Assembly (NCBI RefSeq): GCF_002252625.1
Contig: NZ_NQKW01000018.1
Coordinates: forward strand, 1-63,545
Direction of reading: 5' to 3'
Source: Synechococcus sp. 1G10
Lineage (GTDB): Bacteria; Cyanobacteriota; Cyanobacteriia; PCC-6307; Cyanobiaceae
Length of the DNA stretch: 63,545 nt
Both the position numbers and the translations under genes were made by a program. Each line of letters opens with the position of its first letter. The stretch's first letter is position 1. The notes under the pieces are model-generated. The model did no database searches, was not told the DNA's origin, and worked only from the letters and a program-made list of their open reading frames with translations. This document shows, piece after piece, positions 1-9,307 of the stretch.

Positions 1-140
1 GCCTGATGGCCGTGGCGCATGACATCAACCAAATGCTCGGCTGGGTTGGTGTCAAATCCGCGCAGACGGGATGAATTGACTTTCAGTCAGCCCTGGGGTT
101 CCCTCAGACCTGGGCGCAATGACCAAGGCTCCTGGCCCCT

Positions 141-305
141 TCATGCCGTTGCTACTGCCAGCTGCTGCTGTGACCGGCGGTACCTAAACAACTGGAGCAG
201 ATTGTGGGTGGCGGCAATCAGATGCCACTCGCCGTTTATCTTCCCAAGGCCCCTGAGGAGAAAACGCCACAAACCACGGCATCCCTTGATCTGACCGTGC
301 CTAGT
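141..305 (-). pseudogene. 3' scrap of an IS1182-like transposase
   Basis: On the minus strand about 54 codons read like the tail of an IS1182-type transposase: RGLGKINGEW followed by ATHNLLQLF and then a stop. No DDE core, start codon or terminal inverted repeats are visible, so this is a dead fragment. The 140 bases before it show nothing I can recognise. Family assignment rests only on this short C-terminal motif. Confidence 0.5.
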
Positions 306-307
306 CA

Positions 308-1402
308 TCACGCCTTTAGTCTTGACTTGAGCGACATACACGGCAATTCTAGAAAATAATATGAAGCTCCTGCTATTAGCAGCGTGCCTATGCATGTTAT
401 GAGCACAAGCTGGCTTGAGCTGATGATGCCTGACTTGAGATACGGCAGCATATTATCTATGATAAATGGATGAAAGACATAGGCTCCATAGCTTATCTGC
501 CCTAAATACTGTAAAGGGGCAATCCCAAGGAGCCATCCCATCATACTGGGCAAAGAAAGACCTGCTACTGCCACAATCCCGACATAGCCTAGTCCTGAAA
601 AAAGATTGCCAAAAACGATATCAGCCCATTTGGGGCCAATCCCAGTTTGCCGGATTATGAATGCCGCTATAACGTATGCCAAGGGAAGGTACGCCAATAA
701 TCCTATGGCCTTCGGACCAGCTTTGGAAACTCTTGCCTTTACCATAGGATAAACAAATGAGAGCGCTGAGCCAAGGGCAAGAAGGTCAAGATTAGATTGT
801 GTCGATATATATGTGGCTAGCCCTGTCATGGAAGTGTATCCCGAGTAAACGTAAAAACCTTTTGTGGCCAAGGAAATTACAATTGCCAAAACTGGCGCCA
901 TCCACGTGGTTCGCGATGGCAAGGCCATGATTAATATTGGCCAGGCCAGATAAAATTGATGTTCAACGGCTAATGTCCAAAAGTGAGCATAATATGCCTC
1001 ATACCAATCCTGTGCTCCCATCTTGATGTTCAGTGTGTAGGTGGCTAGCCATGGCGCCAATTCACGTGCTTCGCCAAGGTTAATCAAAATCGCAGCAAGT
1101 AATACTGTGAAGTAAAGCGGATAAATCCGAAGAGCACGGCGGATAAAAAATACTCTTAATCCTCTTAGTAGGTCTTCGCTTCCATGGGCCACCTTCTTCT
1201 TTAACTTCAATAGGATTGATGTGATGAGAAATCCGCTTAGCACAAAGAAAATGTGTACTCCTGCTGTCGCCAAGTAGCCAAAGCTCGGCGAGCCCGGCAG
1301 AGCTTGGCTTGTGTGATGAGCAATCACGCCCATGACGGCTATGGCGCGTATGCCATCAAGTTGTGGCATGTAGGTTGAACTTGTGTTGGCTTTTATCTGC
1401 AT
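308..1402 (-). CDS. Acyltransferase 3 family membrane protein (OafA/YrhL-like)
   Basis: The 364-residue product is a polytopic membrane protein with about ten hydrophobic segments. It begins with the family's opening (LDGIRAIAVMGVIAHH, including the conserved His), followed by the RRALRIYPLYF segment and the diagnostic TLAVEHQFYLAWP block near residues 140-155. Such enzymes transfer acetyl or other acyl groups from the cytoplasm onto sugars of surface polysaccharides or glycolipids; the acceptor cannot be told here. It lies just downstream of, and on the same strand as, a sugar enzyme/glycosyltransferase fusion, which supports an envelope role. The gene is visibly richer in A+T than the photosynthesis genes, suggesting transfer. 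The family is secure, the substrate unknown. Confidence 0.88.
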   Translation of the reverse strand: MQIKANTSSTYMPQLDGIRAIAVMGVIAHHTSQALPGSPSFGYLATAGVHIFFVLSGFLITSILLKLKKKVAHGSEDLLRGLRVFFIRRALRIYPLYFTVLLAAILINLGEARELAPWLATYTLNIKMGAQDWYEAYYAHFWTLAVEHQFYLAWPILIMALPSRTTWMAPVLAIVISLATKGFYVYSGYTSMTGLATYISTQSNLDLLALGSALSFVYPMVKARVSKAGPKAIGLLAYLPLAYVIAAFIIRQTGIGPKWADIVFGNLFSGLGYVGIVAVAGLSLPSMMGWLLGIAPLQYLGQISYGAYVFHPFIIDNMLPYLKSGIISSSQLVLITCIGTLLIAGASYYFLELPCMSLKSRLKA

Positions 1403-1536
1403 TGCTGTTTAAGCCTTCTCACTTTGCTGTTCTGGAAGAACATTTTTTGATAAGTCTGCTCCGAAACACATTGAGCTGATAATAGGTAAGCCTACTGGTT
1501 CTGCAGATATTGTCTGGGAATATAGGATTGTCCAAG

Positions 1537-4026
1537 TCACCTGCTCGGAGTGGGTACGAGAGCAAACTTCTCAGTTGCAGTCGTCACCACGCTTGCCACT
1601 GATCTTGCCATGCGTTTCATCTGTGTTCGGCAAGTCCATAGGAAGGCTGCTCCAGGTATGAGCATCACGAGCACCGCCATGAGGCTCTTGCAAATCAGAA
1701 CAATCAAGAACAGGGTAGCCCACATGGTCAGGATTGTCTTGGCAAGCCCTGATAGCTTCAGCTTAAGCTTGAGCCGATGCAGCCGTTCGTAGCCACCATG
1801 AATCTCGGTTGCTGAGTACAAATAGCACCAAGCCCAGAGGCCCTGCTGTACGCGTATATCCCAGCGCTCCCATCCATTCTGTATGTTCACAAAGTACTTT
1901 CTTTCCTGCAGCTGATGAATGACATCCTGAAGTATAATGTTCCTCTCGATCCCTTGATCTGACCAGAAATTAAGCCGGTACGTTCTCTGAAGAGGGAATT
2001 TACTCTTCAGTGGTTTCTCCAGAGGTCTTTCGGGTGCCCCCTTTGCGCCCAGTAGCTTACTTCTCCACTTGTACCGCTCGATGCTCCGCACCAGCGGGCC
2101 GACCAGGATCAGGTAGCTGATCAGCAGCCGGCTGCGCAGCCCCGTGAAGCGGGAATCCACCGGGGCACGCCATGCCAATAGGACGCTGCTTCCGACCGTG
2201 ATCAACAGCGCTATGGCTCCCAGCAGCAGCCCATCATTTGCAAGGGGGGCCAGCAACAGCATCGTCAGACCGAAGACGTTCCATTCAAGGGTCTGCGGTA
2301 AGTAGGCCCACAGGCTGGCAGGTTGCTGGTAGAGGCTCTGGAACGGCGCCATGCCGAACACGCCCGAGTAGATGAATGGTTTCCCCGGCACCAGAGACGT
2401 GCTTAGGTCGCCGTAGATGCGCCCCAGCCAGCGTGCCTGGCCGAGCAGGTTGAATCGCTGCGGGTGCTTGTAGAACACCATCGCCTCAGCCTTGCCATAG
2501 CCCCGTTGCTGGTTGAAGTAGTCCTTCACCGTGTTGCGACGGAAGTGCCACACCTGGGCCGCCGGGCTGAACCCGATCGAATGGCCGGCGTCCTGCAGGC
2601 GCCAGCAGATGTCCACATCGTCTCCGGCGGCCCGGTACTGGGCATCGAATCCCCCCAGGTCCCTCAGCACATCCGCCTTGAAGGCCATGTTGCAGCCGGC
2701 GATGTGTTCGGCTTCCTGGTCGTCGATCAGCACATGGGTGGGGCCTCCGGGGGACACGGCCACGGCGGAAGGCACCAGGGAGTTTTCAGGAGGGGGCAGA
2801 TTCGGCCCCCCCACAGCCACTTCGCCCGTGATCCGGAACCCATGCACCAGATAGGTGATCCAGTCGGGGTCCACATAGCAGTCGGCATCTGTGTAGGCCA
2901 CAATCTCGCCTTTGGCCGCCGCCAGGCCCACGTTGCGTGCCACGCTCAGACCTTTGTTCTCCTGGCAGATCAGGCGGATGTAGGGGTACTTCCGGCAGAT
3001 CTCCAGGGTGCCGTCGTTGGAGCCGTCGTTCACCACGATGACCTCGTAGTTCGGGTAACGCACGGTTTCCAGCGCTGCCAGGCAGGTATCGATCGTGCGG
3101 TCGGCGTTGTAGGCGCACACCACCACCGACACCTTTGGGCATTCGGCTGGCAGCGGCGGTAGCGGCTCCTGGTAGTAGTGCTTCACGACGTCGAACGCTG
3201 GCTTCGGTTTGCGCTCGGCGCTCACCACTCCGAAGGCCCAGTCGGTGATCGCATGGCCACCGGTGAACCATTCGTCGGTCCAGGCGAACACGACCGTTCC
3301 GGCCGCACCCATCTCGAAGCTCGTTTTCAGTTTTTGGTTGAGAATCTTGGCCTGTCCCTCCTCGCCCTCCCGGATCGAGTCCGCACCGAATTCGCTCAGC
3401 ACCAGAGGCTTGGTGCCGGCCAGGTTCTGCAGCCGACCCAGGTACTTCTGGAAGACCTCCTGGCGATGCAGATACACGTTGAAGCAATAGAAGTCGACGA
3501 AGTCGAGCTCGAGGTATTCAGTCGATGGGAAGCTGGCATAGCTCACCAGAGCGCCAGGATCCCTGGCCCGGATCAGTTCGGTGAGACCCCGTAGAAACTT
3601 CTGCACCTTATTCGCACCATGCCAGCGGATGATGTCCGGCGGAATCTCATTGCCAACCATATAGCAGAACAGTGAGTTATATCCCTTGCATTCCTCCACG
3701 ACGGCCGTGACCGCAATGCGGATCTCGTTCTGAACGGTTTTCGAATCCAGGAAGGTGACGTGCTCCGCCCAAGGTATCCCAGCCATCACCCAGAGATTCC
3801 ATTCCTCGGCCAATTCCAGCAGCCAGGCTGGGGGGGAGGTGTAGGTGCGAAGGCAGTTCACACCCAATTCCCGCATCAGCGCGAAATCGCGAACAACCTG
3901 CTCTTTCTCAGGAAATTGACGGCCATGAGAAGCTTCCTTGAAGGGGCCGTAACTCACCCCTCTCAAGTAGATCTTTTCTTCCCCCATTACGAAAAATTTC
4001 CCGGACGTGCGTATACCTGCGCTCAT
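1537..4026 (-). CDS. Glycoside hydrolase-like domain fused to a family 2 glycosyltransferase, membrane protein
   Basis: The 829-residue product has two catalytic-looking parts. Residues ~1-290 resemble a GH2/GH5-type TIM barrel: LRGVSYGPF near the start, a candidate acid/base Glu in MVGNEIPPD and a candidate nucleophile Glu in LSEFGADS. Residues ~300-560 are a GT2 domain with VSVVVCAYN, VNDGSNDG, the metal-binding DADCYVD, and a GDDVDICWRL acceptor-site motif. Several membrane segments follow, then a soluble stretch and a final membrane hairpin. It probably builds or remodels an extracellular polysaccharide at the inner membrane. I place the start at the ATG directly after a run of 12 G (4027-4038, plus strand). 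Translation can also begin 19 codons upstream, through that run, which encodes Leu-Pro-Pro-Pro-Pro. Domain families are clear; the sugar is not. Confidence 0.85.
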   Translation of the reverse strand: MSAGIRTSGKFFVMGEEKIYLRGVSYGPFKEASHGRQFPEKEQVVRDFALMRELGVNCLRTYTSPPAWLLELAEEWNLWVMAGIPWAEHVTFLDSKTVQNEIRIAVTAVVEECKGYNSLFCYMVGNEIPPDIIRWHGANKVQKFLRGLTELIRARDPGALVSYASFPSTEYLELDFVDFYCFNVYLHRQEVFQKYLGRLQNLAGTKPLVLSEFGADSIREGEEGQAKILNQKLKTSFEMGAAGTVVFAWTDEWFTGGHAITDWAFGVVSAERKPKPAFDVVKHYYQEPLPPLPAECPKVSVVVCAYNADRTIDTCLAALETVRYPNYEVIVVNDGSNDGTLEICRKYPYIRLICQENKGLSVARNVGLAAAKGEIVAYTDADCYVDPDWITYLVHGFRITGEVAVGGPNLPPPENSLVPSAVAVSPGGPTHVLIDDQEAEHIAGCNMAFKADVLRDLGGFDAQYRAAGDDVDICWRLQDAGHSIGFSPAAQVWHFRRNTVKDYFNQQRGYGKAEAMVFYKHPQRFNLLGQARWLGRIYGDLSTSLVPGKPFIYSGVFGMAPFQSLYQQPASLWAYLPQTLEWNVFGLTMLLLAPLANDGLLLGAIALLITVGSSVLLAWRAPVDSRFTGLRSRLLISYLILVGPLVRSIERYKWRSKLLGAKGAPERPLEKPLKSKFPLQRTYRLNFWSDQGIERNIILQDVIHQLQERKYFVNIQNGWERWDIRVQQGLWAWCYLYSATEIHGGYERLHRLKLKLKLSGLAKTILTMWATLFLIVLICKSLMAVLVMLIPGAAFLWTCRTQMKRMARSVASVVTTATEKFALVPTPSR

Positions 4027-4219
4027 GGGGGGGGGGGGTAAGAGAAGCTGATCGTGACCTGACGTCAGGAAAATACAGCACAAAACCGATTTAGGGACTT
4101 GCGCTTGACGGTTTCAGTAGAGCAGAGCGGGCAGTCTGTCCGCCAGAGGCGCCCATGGGAAGATGATGATGTGTCCTTGCGGCGTTCCCGGCTCCTTGTT
4201 GGCGAATCCAGACCCTGGC

Positions 4220-5251
4220 GTGACACGCCGTTCTCTCCTGGTCACCGGTGCCGCAGGCTTCATCGGTTCAGACGTTTGTCTGAGGCTTCTGGAGCGGGGC
4301 AATCATGTGATCGGTCTTGATAATCTGAACCCGTACTACGACCCTGCCCTCAAGCGGGCCCGGCTCGAGCGGATCGATGCGGTGGCCGCTGCAAACCGGG
4401 CATCCTTCAGCTTTCACCAACTGGATCTGGAGAACGGCGCCGCCCTCGTTCGACTCTTCGCCTCCGAACGCCCCCGCGCCGTGGTTCACCTCGCCGCCCA
4501 GGCCGGGGTGCGCTATTCGATCGAGAACCCGGCGGCCTACATCCAGAGCAATCTGGTGGGTTTTGGGAACATCCTCGAGGGCTGCCGTCACCATGGTGTG
4601 GAGCATCTTGTGTATGCCTCAAGCAGCTCCGTGTATGGCGGGAACCGGCGCATGCCCTTCTCCGAGCAGCATCCTGTGAACCATCCGGTGAGCCTGTATG
4701 CGGCCACAAAGAAGGCCAATGAGCTGATGGCTCACACCTACAGCCATCTCTATGGGTTGCCGGCCACGGGCCTGCGCTTTTTCACTGTCTATGGCCCCTG
4801 GGGCCGTCCGGATATGGCGCCGATGCTGTTCGCCAAGGCGATCCTGGCGGGCGAGCCGATCCGGGTGTTCAACCATGGCCGCATGCAGCGTGACTTCACC
4901 TACATCGACGACATCGTCGAAGGGGTGATCCGCTGCCTCGACAAGCCGGCCACTCCGGATCCAGATTTCGACCAGCTCGATCCCAACCCGGCAACGGCGG
5001 CGGCGCCACACCGGATCTTCAACATCGGCAACAGCCAGCCCACACCACTGCTGCGCTTCATCGAGCTGCTCGAAGACGCCCTGGGTGTGAAGGCCATCCC
5101 CCAGTTCGAGCCCATGCAACCGGGGGATGTGGCTGCCACCGCCGCTGACACCTCAGCGCTTGAGGCCTGGATTGGCTTCGCTCCCCATACCCCCCTCGAG
5201 GAGGGCATTGGCCATTTCGCCCGCTGGTATCGGGACTACTACGGCGTCTGA
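4220..5251 (+). CDS. NAD-dependent nucleotide-sugar epimerase (UDP-glucuronate 4-epimerase-like)
   Basis: This is an extended short-chain dehydrogenase. The NAD-binding VTGAAGFIGS sits at the N-terminus, followed by GLDNLNPYYD, which is typical of the CapI/WbpP-type UDP-glucuronate epimerases. The catalytic Ser lies in ASSSSVYGG and the Tyr/Lys pair in YAATKKANE. Likely reaction: interconversion of UDP-glucuronate and UDP-galacturonate for surface polysaccharide. In-frame ATGs occur at 4163-4169, but the added residues (CPCGVPG...) do not look like the family, so I use the GTG at 4220; this is uncertain. It is divergent from the glycosyltransferase fusion upstream and convergent with the psb operon. 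Close relatives with other sugar specificity cannot be excluded. Confidence 0.85.
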   Translation: MTRRSLLVTGAAGFIGSDVCLRLLERGNHVIGLDNLNPYYDPALKRARLERIDAVAAANRASFSFHQLDLENGAALVRLFASERPRAVVHLAAQAGVRYSIENPAAYIQSNLVGFGNILEGCRHHGVEHLVYASSSSVYGGNRRMPFSEQHPVNHPVSLYAATKKANELMAHTYSHLYGLPATGLRFFTVYGPWGRPDMAPMLFAKAILAGEPIRVFNHGRMQRDFTYIDDIVEGVIRCLDKPATPDPDFDQLDPNPATAAAPHRIFNIGNSQPTPLLRFIELLEDALGVKAIPQFEPMQPGDVAATAADTSALEAWIGFAPHTPLEEGIGHFARWYRDYYGV

Positions 5252-5268
5252 GCGGGACGGCTCGCCAT

Positions 5269-5291
5269 AAAAAAGGGTCCCGTTGGGACCC
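5269..5291 (-). terminator. Rho-independent terminator of the rubA-ycf48-psbEFLJ operon
   Basis: GGGTCCC at 5275-5281 pairs perfectly with GGGACCC at 5285-5291 around a 3-base loop. Read on the minus strand, the 7-bp GC-rich stem is followed by six T. It lies 28 bases beyond the psbJ stop and also separates psbJ from the convergent epimerase gene. Confidence 0.85.
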
Positions 5292-5318
5292 TGGACTTGG
5301 GTGAAACGGCTCTGAAGA

Positions 5319-5519
5319 TCAGGCCGAACCCAGACCCACGTAGGAGCCGTAGAAGAACAAACCCACCACAAAGATCACCGCGATGCCACCGGCGGTGGCG
5401 ACGAGCCACAGCGGCAACACACCTTCGGTCCAGCGGCTCTTCCAGGCCACTGCTGGCCTGCCATCAGGAAGACGGTCGGGAAGTCGACCATCTGGCAAAC
5501 CGGATTTCTTGCCGCTCAT
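5319..5519 (-). CDS. psbJ: Photosystem II reaction center protein J
   Basis: A 66-residue single-span thylakoid protein. The hydrophobic segment [20 protein letters not shown] and the ending [12 protein letters not shown] are characteristic of PsbJ, which sits near cytochrome b559 and affects electron flow out of QA/QB and PSII assembly. It is the last gene of the psbE-F-L-J operon, 15 bases after psbL, and is followed by a terminator. The N-terminus is longer and more basic ([18 protein letters not shown]) than the shortest PsbJ proteins, as in other picocyanobacteria. Confidence 0.96.
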   Translation of the reverse strand: MSGKKSGLPDGRLPDRLPDGRPAVAWKSRWTEGVLPLWLVATAGGIAVIFVVGLFFYGSYVGLGSA

Positions 5520-5534
5520 GGCTGTGTCTCCCGT

Positions 5535-5654
5535 TCAGTTGAAGAAGTAGCTGGAGAAAAGCACTCCGGTGACGAACACGATCAAGAGCCCTAGATAGAG
5601 GCTCGTGCGATTGAGTTCAACCGGAAGATTGTTCGGATTGGGATTGCGCTGCAT
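5535..5654 (-). CDS. psbL: Photosystem II reaction center protein L
   Basis: A 39-residue protein starting [20 protein letters not shown] and ending VLFSSYFFN, which is a textbook PsbL. It has one membrane helix and lies at the PSII monomer interface, where it supports QA function and dimer stability. The ATG at 5654 is chosen from the family length; the upstream in-frame codons are read-through from the psbF region. It follows psbF by 8 bases. Confidence 0.97.
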   Translation of the reverse strand: MQRNPNPNNLPVELNRTSLYLGLLIVFVTGVLFSSYFFN

Positions 5655-5662
5655 GGCGATGT

Positions 5663-5797
5663 TCAGCGGCGGACGAACTGCATGGCAGCCAGGGCACCCA
5701 GGAAAAAGACCGTGGGAATGCCCAGCGCATGCAGAGACAACCACCGAACCGTGAAGATCGGGTAGTTGCGGGGCGTGGTGCTTGGTGACTGGGTCAT
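5663..5797 (-). CDS. psbF: Cytochrome b559 subunit beta
   Basis: This 44-codon gene was found by reading the gap between psbL and psbE. The product starts [20 protein letters not shown] and ends [11 protein letters not shown]. The His in the LHALGIP motif is the axial haem ligand that pairs with the His of PsbE. It is a single-span thylakoid protein of the PSII core. The ATG lies 3 bases after the psbE stop, so the two subunits are translated together. Confidence 0.96.
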   Translation of the reverse strand: MTQSPSTTPRNYPIFTVRWLSLHALGIPTVFFLGALAAMQFVRR

Positions 5798-5800
5798 GGC

Positions 5801-6049
5801 TTATTGCAAGCGCAGGTCGAGCTGGCTCTTGCCTTCGTAGCGCTGACTCACCACCGGTGCCTTGGCTTCCTGAGCCTGGAAGTAGGCATCGGGGCGAGGC
5901 GTACCGAAGGCGTCGTAAGCCAGACCGGTGGAGACGAACAGAAAGCCCGCCAAAAAGATCGCCGGCAAGGTGACGGCGTGGATCACCCAGTAACGGATGC
6001 TCGTAATAATCTCGAAGAACGGACGTTCTCCGGTGGAGCCGGCAGCCAT
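5801..6049 (-). CDS. psbE: Cytochrome b559 subunit alpha
   Basis: An 82-residue PsbE. It starts [20 protein letters not shown] and has the haem-ligating His in [11 protein letters not shown], one membrane helix, and a lumenal tail ending in SQLDLRLQ. Together with PsbF it forms cytochrome b559, required for PSII assembly and photoprotection. I use the second in-frame ATG (6049), because it gives the conserved length and N-terminus. It follows ycf48 by about 90 bases in what looks like one transcription unit. Confidence 0.97.
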   Translation of the reverse strand: MAAGSTGERPFFEIITSIRYWVIHAVTLPAIFLAGFLFVSTGLAYDAFGTPRPDAYFQAQEAKAPVVSQRYEGKSQLDLRLQ

Positions 6050-6136
6050 AGCAGCGGGCAAATCAGCTGATTGATCCTAGGCCTTGGGGTGGCTTTGAGG
6101 CGAGAGGCGCCCCCTGTTGGTTACAGAGGGATGCAG

Positions 6137-7132
6137 TCAGCCCACCCAGCGGAGCAGGTTGCCCCGCTCCCCCAGCAGGAAGCCCTTGCCCTCGCCGCTG
6201 AAGACGATCCGGGTGAAGTTGGTGGGCTGGGAGCCGCCCAGGGGATCCCGCTTCCAGCTGGAGCCACCGTCCTCGCTCACCAGCAGCGTGCCGCTGCCGC
6301 CGCCCGCCCAGATGGCGCCCTTGGGATCCCAGGCCATATCGAGGTAGCCGTAGCCGTTGGTGATCGGGATCACCGGCTTGCTCCAGGCCTCCACATCGGC
6401 CCCATCGGGGTTGAAGCGCAGCTGGGCGCCGCGAGTCACCATCCAGAGCTTGCCGTCGGGCTGGAAGCCCATGCTCTGCAGCCGTTGGCTGCTGATGCGC
6501 TGGTGGGGCAGCCAGGTGGCCTGGCCAGGCTCCCAGGTGGCGAAGAAGTTGCCCAGGCTGGAGACGCTCACGTAGCGGCCATCGGGGGAGCGGCGCAGGT
6601 CGCGTACGGCGCCGGCGGCATCGCTCACCTCGGCCTGCCAGCTGCCGCCGCCATCACTGGTGCGGTAGATGGCGCCGACGGTGGTGGCCAGCTCGGCCTT
6701 GCCGCGGGCCAGGGCCGTGATCAGGTAGGGATCGCCCGGCAGTTTGGTGTCCAGGAGCAGGCGCTCCCAGTTCTGGCCCCCATCGGTGCTGTGCAGCAGC
6801 AGGCCAGGCTGGCCGGCGATCCAGCCCTCCTGGCCGGTGAAGTCGATGCTGAGCAGGCGGAAGTTCTCGTCTTCCGGCAGGGCGAGGGCTCGGGTCTCCC
6901 AGCTGGCGCCGCCATCGTCGGTTTCGAGGATCAGGCGGTTGCTGCCCACCAGGAAGCCGTGGCGATCGTCGGTGAAGGCCACGTCGAGGGGATTGGAGCG
7001 GGTGTCGAGGGCGACGGGCTGCCAGGGGCTGCTGGCGGCCACGGGCAGGCCAGTGGTGACGCAGCCGCCGAGGCCGAAGGCCAGGCCCGCGGCCAGCACC
7101 AGGCCGAGCAGGGAAGAGAACAGGCGTTTCAC
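6137..7132 (-). CDS. ycf48: Photosystem II assembly protein Ycf48/HCF136
   Basis: A 331-residue lumenal beta-propeller. A hydrophobic signal peptide ends in a lipobox-like LGGC (Cys near residue 24). It is followed by repeated propeller blades with the BNR/Asp-box type signature (TDDGGASWE, STDGGQNWE, TSDGGGSWQ, SEDGGSSWK). Ycf48 binds precursor D1 and helps build the PSII reaction centre. The order rubA-ycf48-psbEFLJ is the conserved cyanobacterial arrangement and groups assembly factors with their target subunits. It begins 5 bases after the rubA stop. Confidence 0.96.
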   Translation of the reverse strand: MKRLFSSLLGLVLAAGLAFGLGGCVTTGLPVAASSPWQPVALDTRSNPLDVAFTDDRHGFLVGSNRLILETDDGGASWETRALALPEDENFRLLSIDFTGQEGWIAGQPGLLLHSTDGGQNWERLLLDTKLPGDPYLITALARGKAELATTVGAIYRTSDGGGSWQAEVSDAAGAVRDLRRSPDGRYVSVSSLGNFFATWEPGQATWLPHQRISSQRLQSMGFQPDGKLWMVTRGAQLRFNPDGADVEAWSKPVIPITNGYGYLDMAWDPKGAIWAGGGSGTLLVSEDGGSSWKRDPLGGSQPTNFTRIVFSGEGKGFLLGERGNLLRWVG

Positions 7133-7137
7133 GGGAC

Positions 7138-7506
7138 TCAGCGCAGGGAGTACAGAGAGAGGAAGAAGGCGAACGCAAGTGCGAAGCCCCCGAAGATCAG
7201 CACGTTCTTCTGGCCGGGGGTGAGCTTGTTCACGCCGAGGCCGAAGTTGAGGTTCTCCTCGAAGCCGCTGGGCTTGTTGCGCGGGCCGATGTCGCGGAAG
7301 GCCCCCACACGGCTGCGGCAGACCGGGCAGCGGAAGCCGATCGGATCGAGCGATGCAAAAGGTGTGCCGGGGACGATCGCCAGCTTGGCGATGCCCTCTT
7401 CGGGGTCATAGACGAAACCGCAGCTGCGGCACTCGAAGCGGTGGGTGTCTGGATCGCTTGTCTGCTCCGGAGCTCGTTCCTCCTCGCCGTCGTGCCCGTT
7501 ATCCAT
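7138..7506 (-). CDS. rubA: Membrane-anchored rubredoxin RubA
   Basis: A 122-residue protein with a rubredoxin fold: [13 protein letters not shown] and FRCPVCRSR give the two CxxC iron ligand pairs. A flexible linker and one C-terminal membrane helix ([19 protein letters not shown]) follow. RubA is needed for photosystem assembly. I use the ATG at 7506, because upstream in-frame codons run into the ndhC promoter side. It is the first gene of the minus-strand unit and is divergent from ndhC across 88 bases, which must hold both promoters. Confidence 0.95.
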   Translation of the reverse strand: MDNGHDGEEERAPEQTSDPDTHRFECRSCGFVYDPEEGIAKLAIVPGTPFASLDPIGFRCPVCRSRVGAFRDIGPRNKPSGFEENLNFGLGVNKLTPGQKNVLIFGGFALAFAFFLSLYSLR

Positions 7507-7594
7507 GGCGCTGGCCCCTCTGCCGTTGACTCGGACTCTATCCAGGCGATCTCTGCCGACGGATGCCAGACTGCGCCCCAGCTTGGGCCCCTTC

Positions 7595-7957
7595 ATGTTC
7601 GTGCTTCCCGGCTACGACGCCTTTCTGGGCTTTCTGCTGATTGCGGCGGCAGTTCCTGTGCTGGCTCTGGTCACCAACAAGTTGGTGGCTCCCAAATCCC
7701 GTGATGGGGAACGCCGTCTCACCTATGAATCGGGCATGGAGCCGATCGGCGGCGCCTGGATCCAGTTCAACATTCGTTATTACATGTTTGCTCTGGTCTT
7801 CGTCATCTTCGACGTTGAGACCGTCTTCCTCTATCCCTGGGCCGTGGCGTTCCACCGCCTGGGTCTGCTGGCCTTCATCGAAGCCCTCATTTTCATCTCG
7901 ATCCTCGTGGTGGCCCTCGCCTACGCATGGCGCAAGGGTGCCCTCGAGTGGAGCTGA
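7595..7957 (+). CDS. ndhC: NAD(P)H-quinone oxidoreductase subunit 3
   Basis: A 120-residue protein with three membrane helices. It contains the conserved [20 protein letters not shown] loop and the [15 protein letters not shown] helix of NdhC/NuoA. It belongs to the membrane arm of NDH-1 (cyclic electron flow and respiration). I use the ATG at 7595, which gives the family N-terminus [13 protein letters not shown]. First gene of ndhC-K-J. Confidence 0.96.
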   Translation: MFVLPGYDAFLGFLLIAAAVPVLALVTNKLVAPKSRDGERRLTYESGMEPIGGAWIQFNIRYYMFALVFVIFDVETVFLYPWAVAFHRLGLLAFIEALIFISILVVALAYAWRKGALEWS

Positions 7958-7991
7958 TCCCCAGCCATCCGGAATCCCGACCAGTCGAACG

Positions 7992-8753
7992 ATGACCATC
8001 ACCCCGTCCAGCCCCGGAATCAGCGAAGCCCCCTCGATCGAGGCCCTTCGCGATCTGCGTGCCGCCACCTGCAACCCGGTGGGTGCCCCCACGGTCACCT
8101 CGGATCTCTCCGAGAACGTGATCCTCACCAGCCTCGACGACCTGCATAACTGGGCCCGGCTCAGCAGCCTCTGGCCCCTGCTCTACGGCACGGCCTGCTG
8201 CTTCATCGAGTTCGCAGCTCTGATCGGTTCTCGCTTCGACTTTGACCGTTTCGGCCTTGTGCCCCGCTCCAGCCCGCGCCAGGCGGATCTGCTGATCACG
8301 GCCGGAACCGTGACGATGAAGATGGCGCCGGCTCTGGTGCGGCTCTATGAGCAGATGCCCGAGCCCAAATACGTGATCGCCATGGGGGCCTGCACGATCA
8401 CCGGCGGGATGTTCTCTGCCGACTCCACCACGGCCGTGCGTGGCGTCGACAAGCTGATCCCCGTCGACCTCTACATCCCCGGCTGTCCGCCCCGGCCGGA
8501 AGCCATCTTCGATGCGGTGATCAAGCTGCGCAAGAAGGTGGGCAATGAGGCCCTCGCCGAGCGGGGCAACCTGCAACCCACCCACCGCTACCTCACGATC
8601 GAGCACGCCATGAAAGCGGTGGAGCCGGCCGTGAACGGTGCTTATCTGAAGGCAGAGAGCCAGCAGGCCGCCTTCGCCGCCGGGGCCGGGCTGCCCCTGG
8701 CCACCCCCGAACCCGAAGTCCTCGCCGCCACCAGCTCCTCCAGCGATGCCTGA
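7992..8753 (+). CDS. ndhK: NAD(P)H-quinone oxidoreductase subunit K
   Basis: A 253-residue NdhK/NuoB-type subunit carrying cluster N2. The paired Cys of [12 protein letters not shown], the Cys of [11 protein letters not shown] and the Cys of PGCPPRPEA are all present. The N-terminal ~45 residues and the Ala/Ser-rich C-terminal tail are lineage-specific extensions. The ATG at 7992 fits; the frame is open further upstream but overlaps ndhC. It follows ndhC by 34 bases and overlaps ndhJ by 8. Confidence 0.96.
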   Translation: MTITPSSPGISEAPSIEALRDLRAATCNPVGAPTVTSDLSENVILTSLDDLHNWARLSSLWPLLYGTACCFIEFAALIGSRFDFDRFGLVPRSSPRQADLLITAGTVTMKMAPALVRLYEQMPEPKYVIAMGACTITGGMFSADSTTAVRGVDKLIPVDLYIPGCPPRPEAIFDAVIKLRKKVGNEALAERGNLQPTHRYLTIEHAMKAVEPAVNGAYLKAESQQAAFAAGAGLPLATPEPEVLAATSSSSDA

Positions 8754-9285
8754 TCCCACCACCGCCACCGAGCTCAGCCCCGCCCCGATCGGCGCCGTCA
8801 GCCAGTGGCTGACTGATCAGGGCTTCGACCACCAGCCCCTGCCCGCCGACCACCTCGGCGTGGAGATCATCGGGGTGGAGCCGATCTTTCTCCCCGTGGT
8901 GGCCGCCGCCCTCAAGGCCTGGGGCTTCGATTATCTGCAGTGCCAGGGTGGCTACGACGAAGGCCCAGGCGGCCGTCTGGTCAGCTTTTATCACCTGGTG
9001 AAGCTGGCTGAGGCCGTGGCGCAGGGGCCATCACCTACCAAGCCCCCAGAAGAGGTGCGCCTGAAGGTGTTCCTTGAGCGCGGCGGCGATCTCTCCATCC
9101 CTACCCTTTACGGCCTGTTCCGTGGCGCCGACTGGCAGGAGCGGGAAACCTTCGACATGTTCGGCATCACCTACTCAGGCCACCCCCATCCCAAGCGCCT
9201 GCTGATGCCCGAAGACTGGAAGGGTTACCCCCTGCGCAAGGACTACGTCCAGCCCGACTTCTACGAGATGCAGGACGCCTACTGA
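8746..9285 (+). CDS. ndhJ: NAD(P)H-quinone oxidoreductase subunit J
   Basis: A 179-residue NdhJ/NuoC (30-kDa) subunit of the peripheral arm. The signature region reads [20 protein letters not shown] followed by [18 protein letters not shown]. It overlaps the end of ndhK, which indicates translational coupling. It is followed after 22 bases by the end of the convergent yvcK gene. Confidence 0.96.
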   Translation: MPDPTTATELSPAPIGAVSQWLTDQGFDHQPLPADHLGVEIIGVEPIFLPVVAAALKAWGFDYLQCQGGYDEGPGGRLVSFYHLVKLAEAVAQGPSPTKPPEEVRLKVFLERGGDLSIPTLYGLFRGADWQERETFDMFGITYSGHPHPKRLLMPEDWKGYPLRKDYVQPDFYEMQDAY

Positions 9286-9307
9286 GCGCGGCATTTCTGA
9301 GCCTTGC

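Noticed and set aside
6071-7411. 446-codon open frame on the plus strand
   Set aside because: Antisense shadow of ycf48 and rubA; Ala/Gly/Gln-rich make-up typical of reading GC-rich coding sequence backwards.
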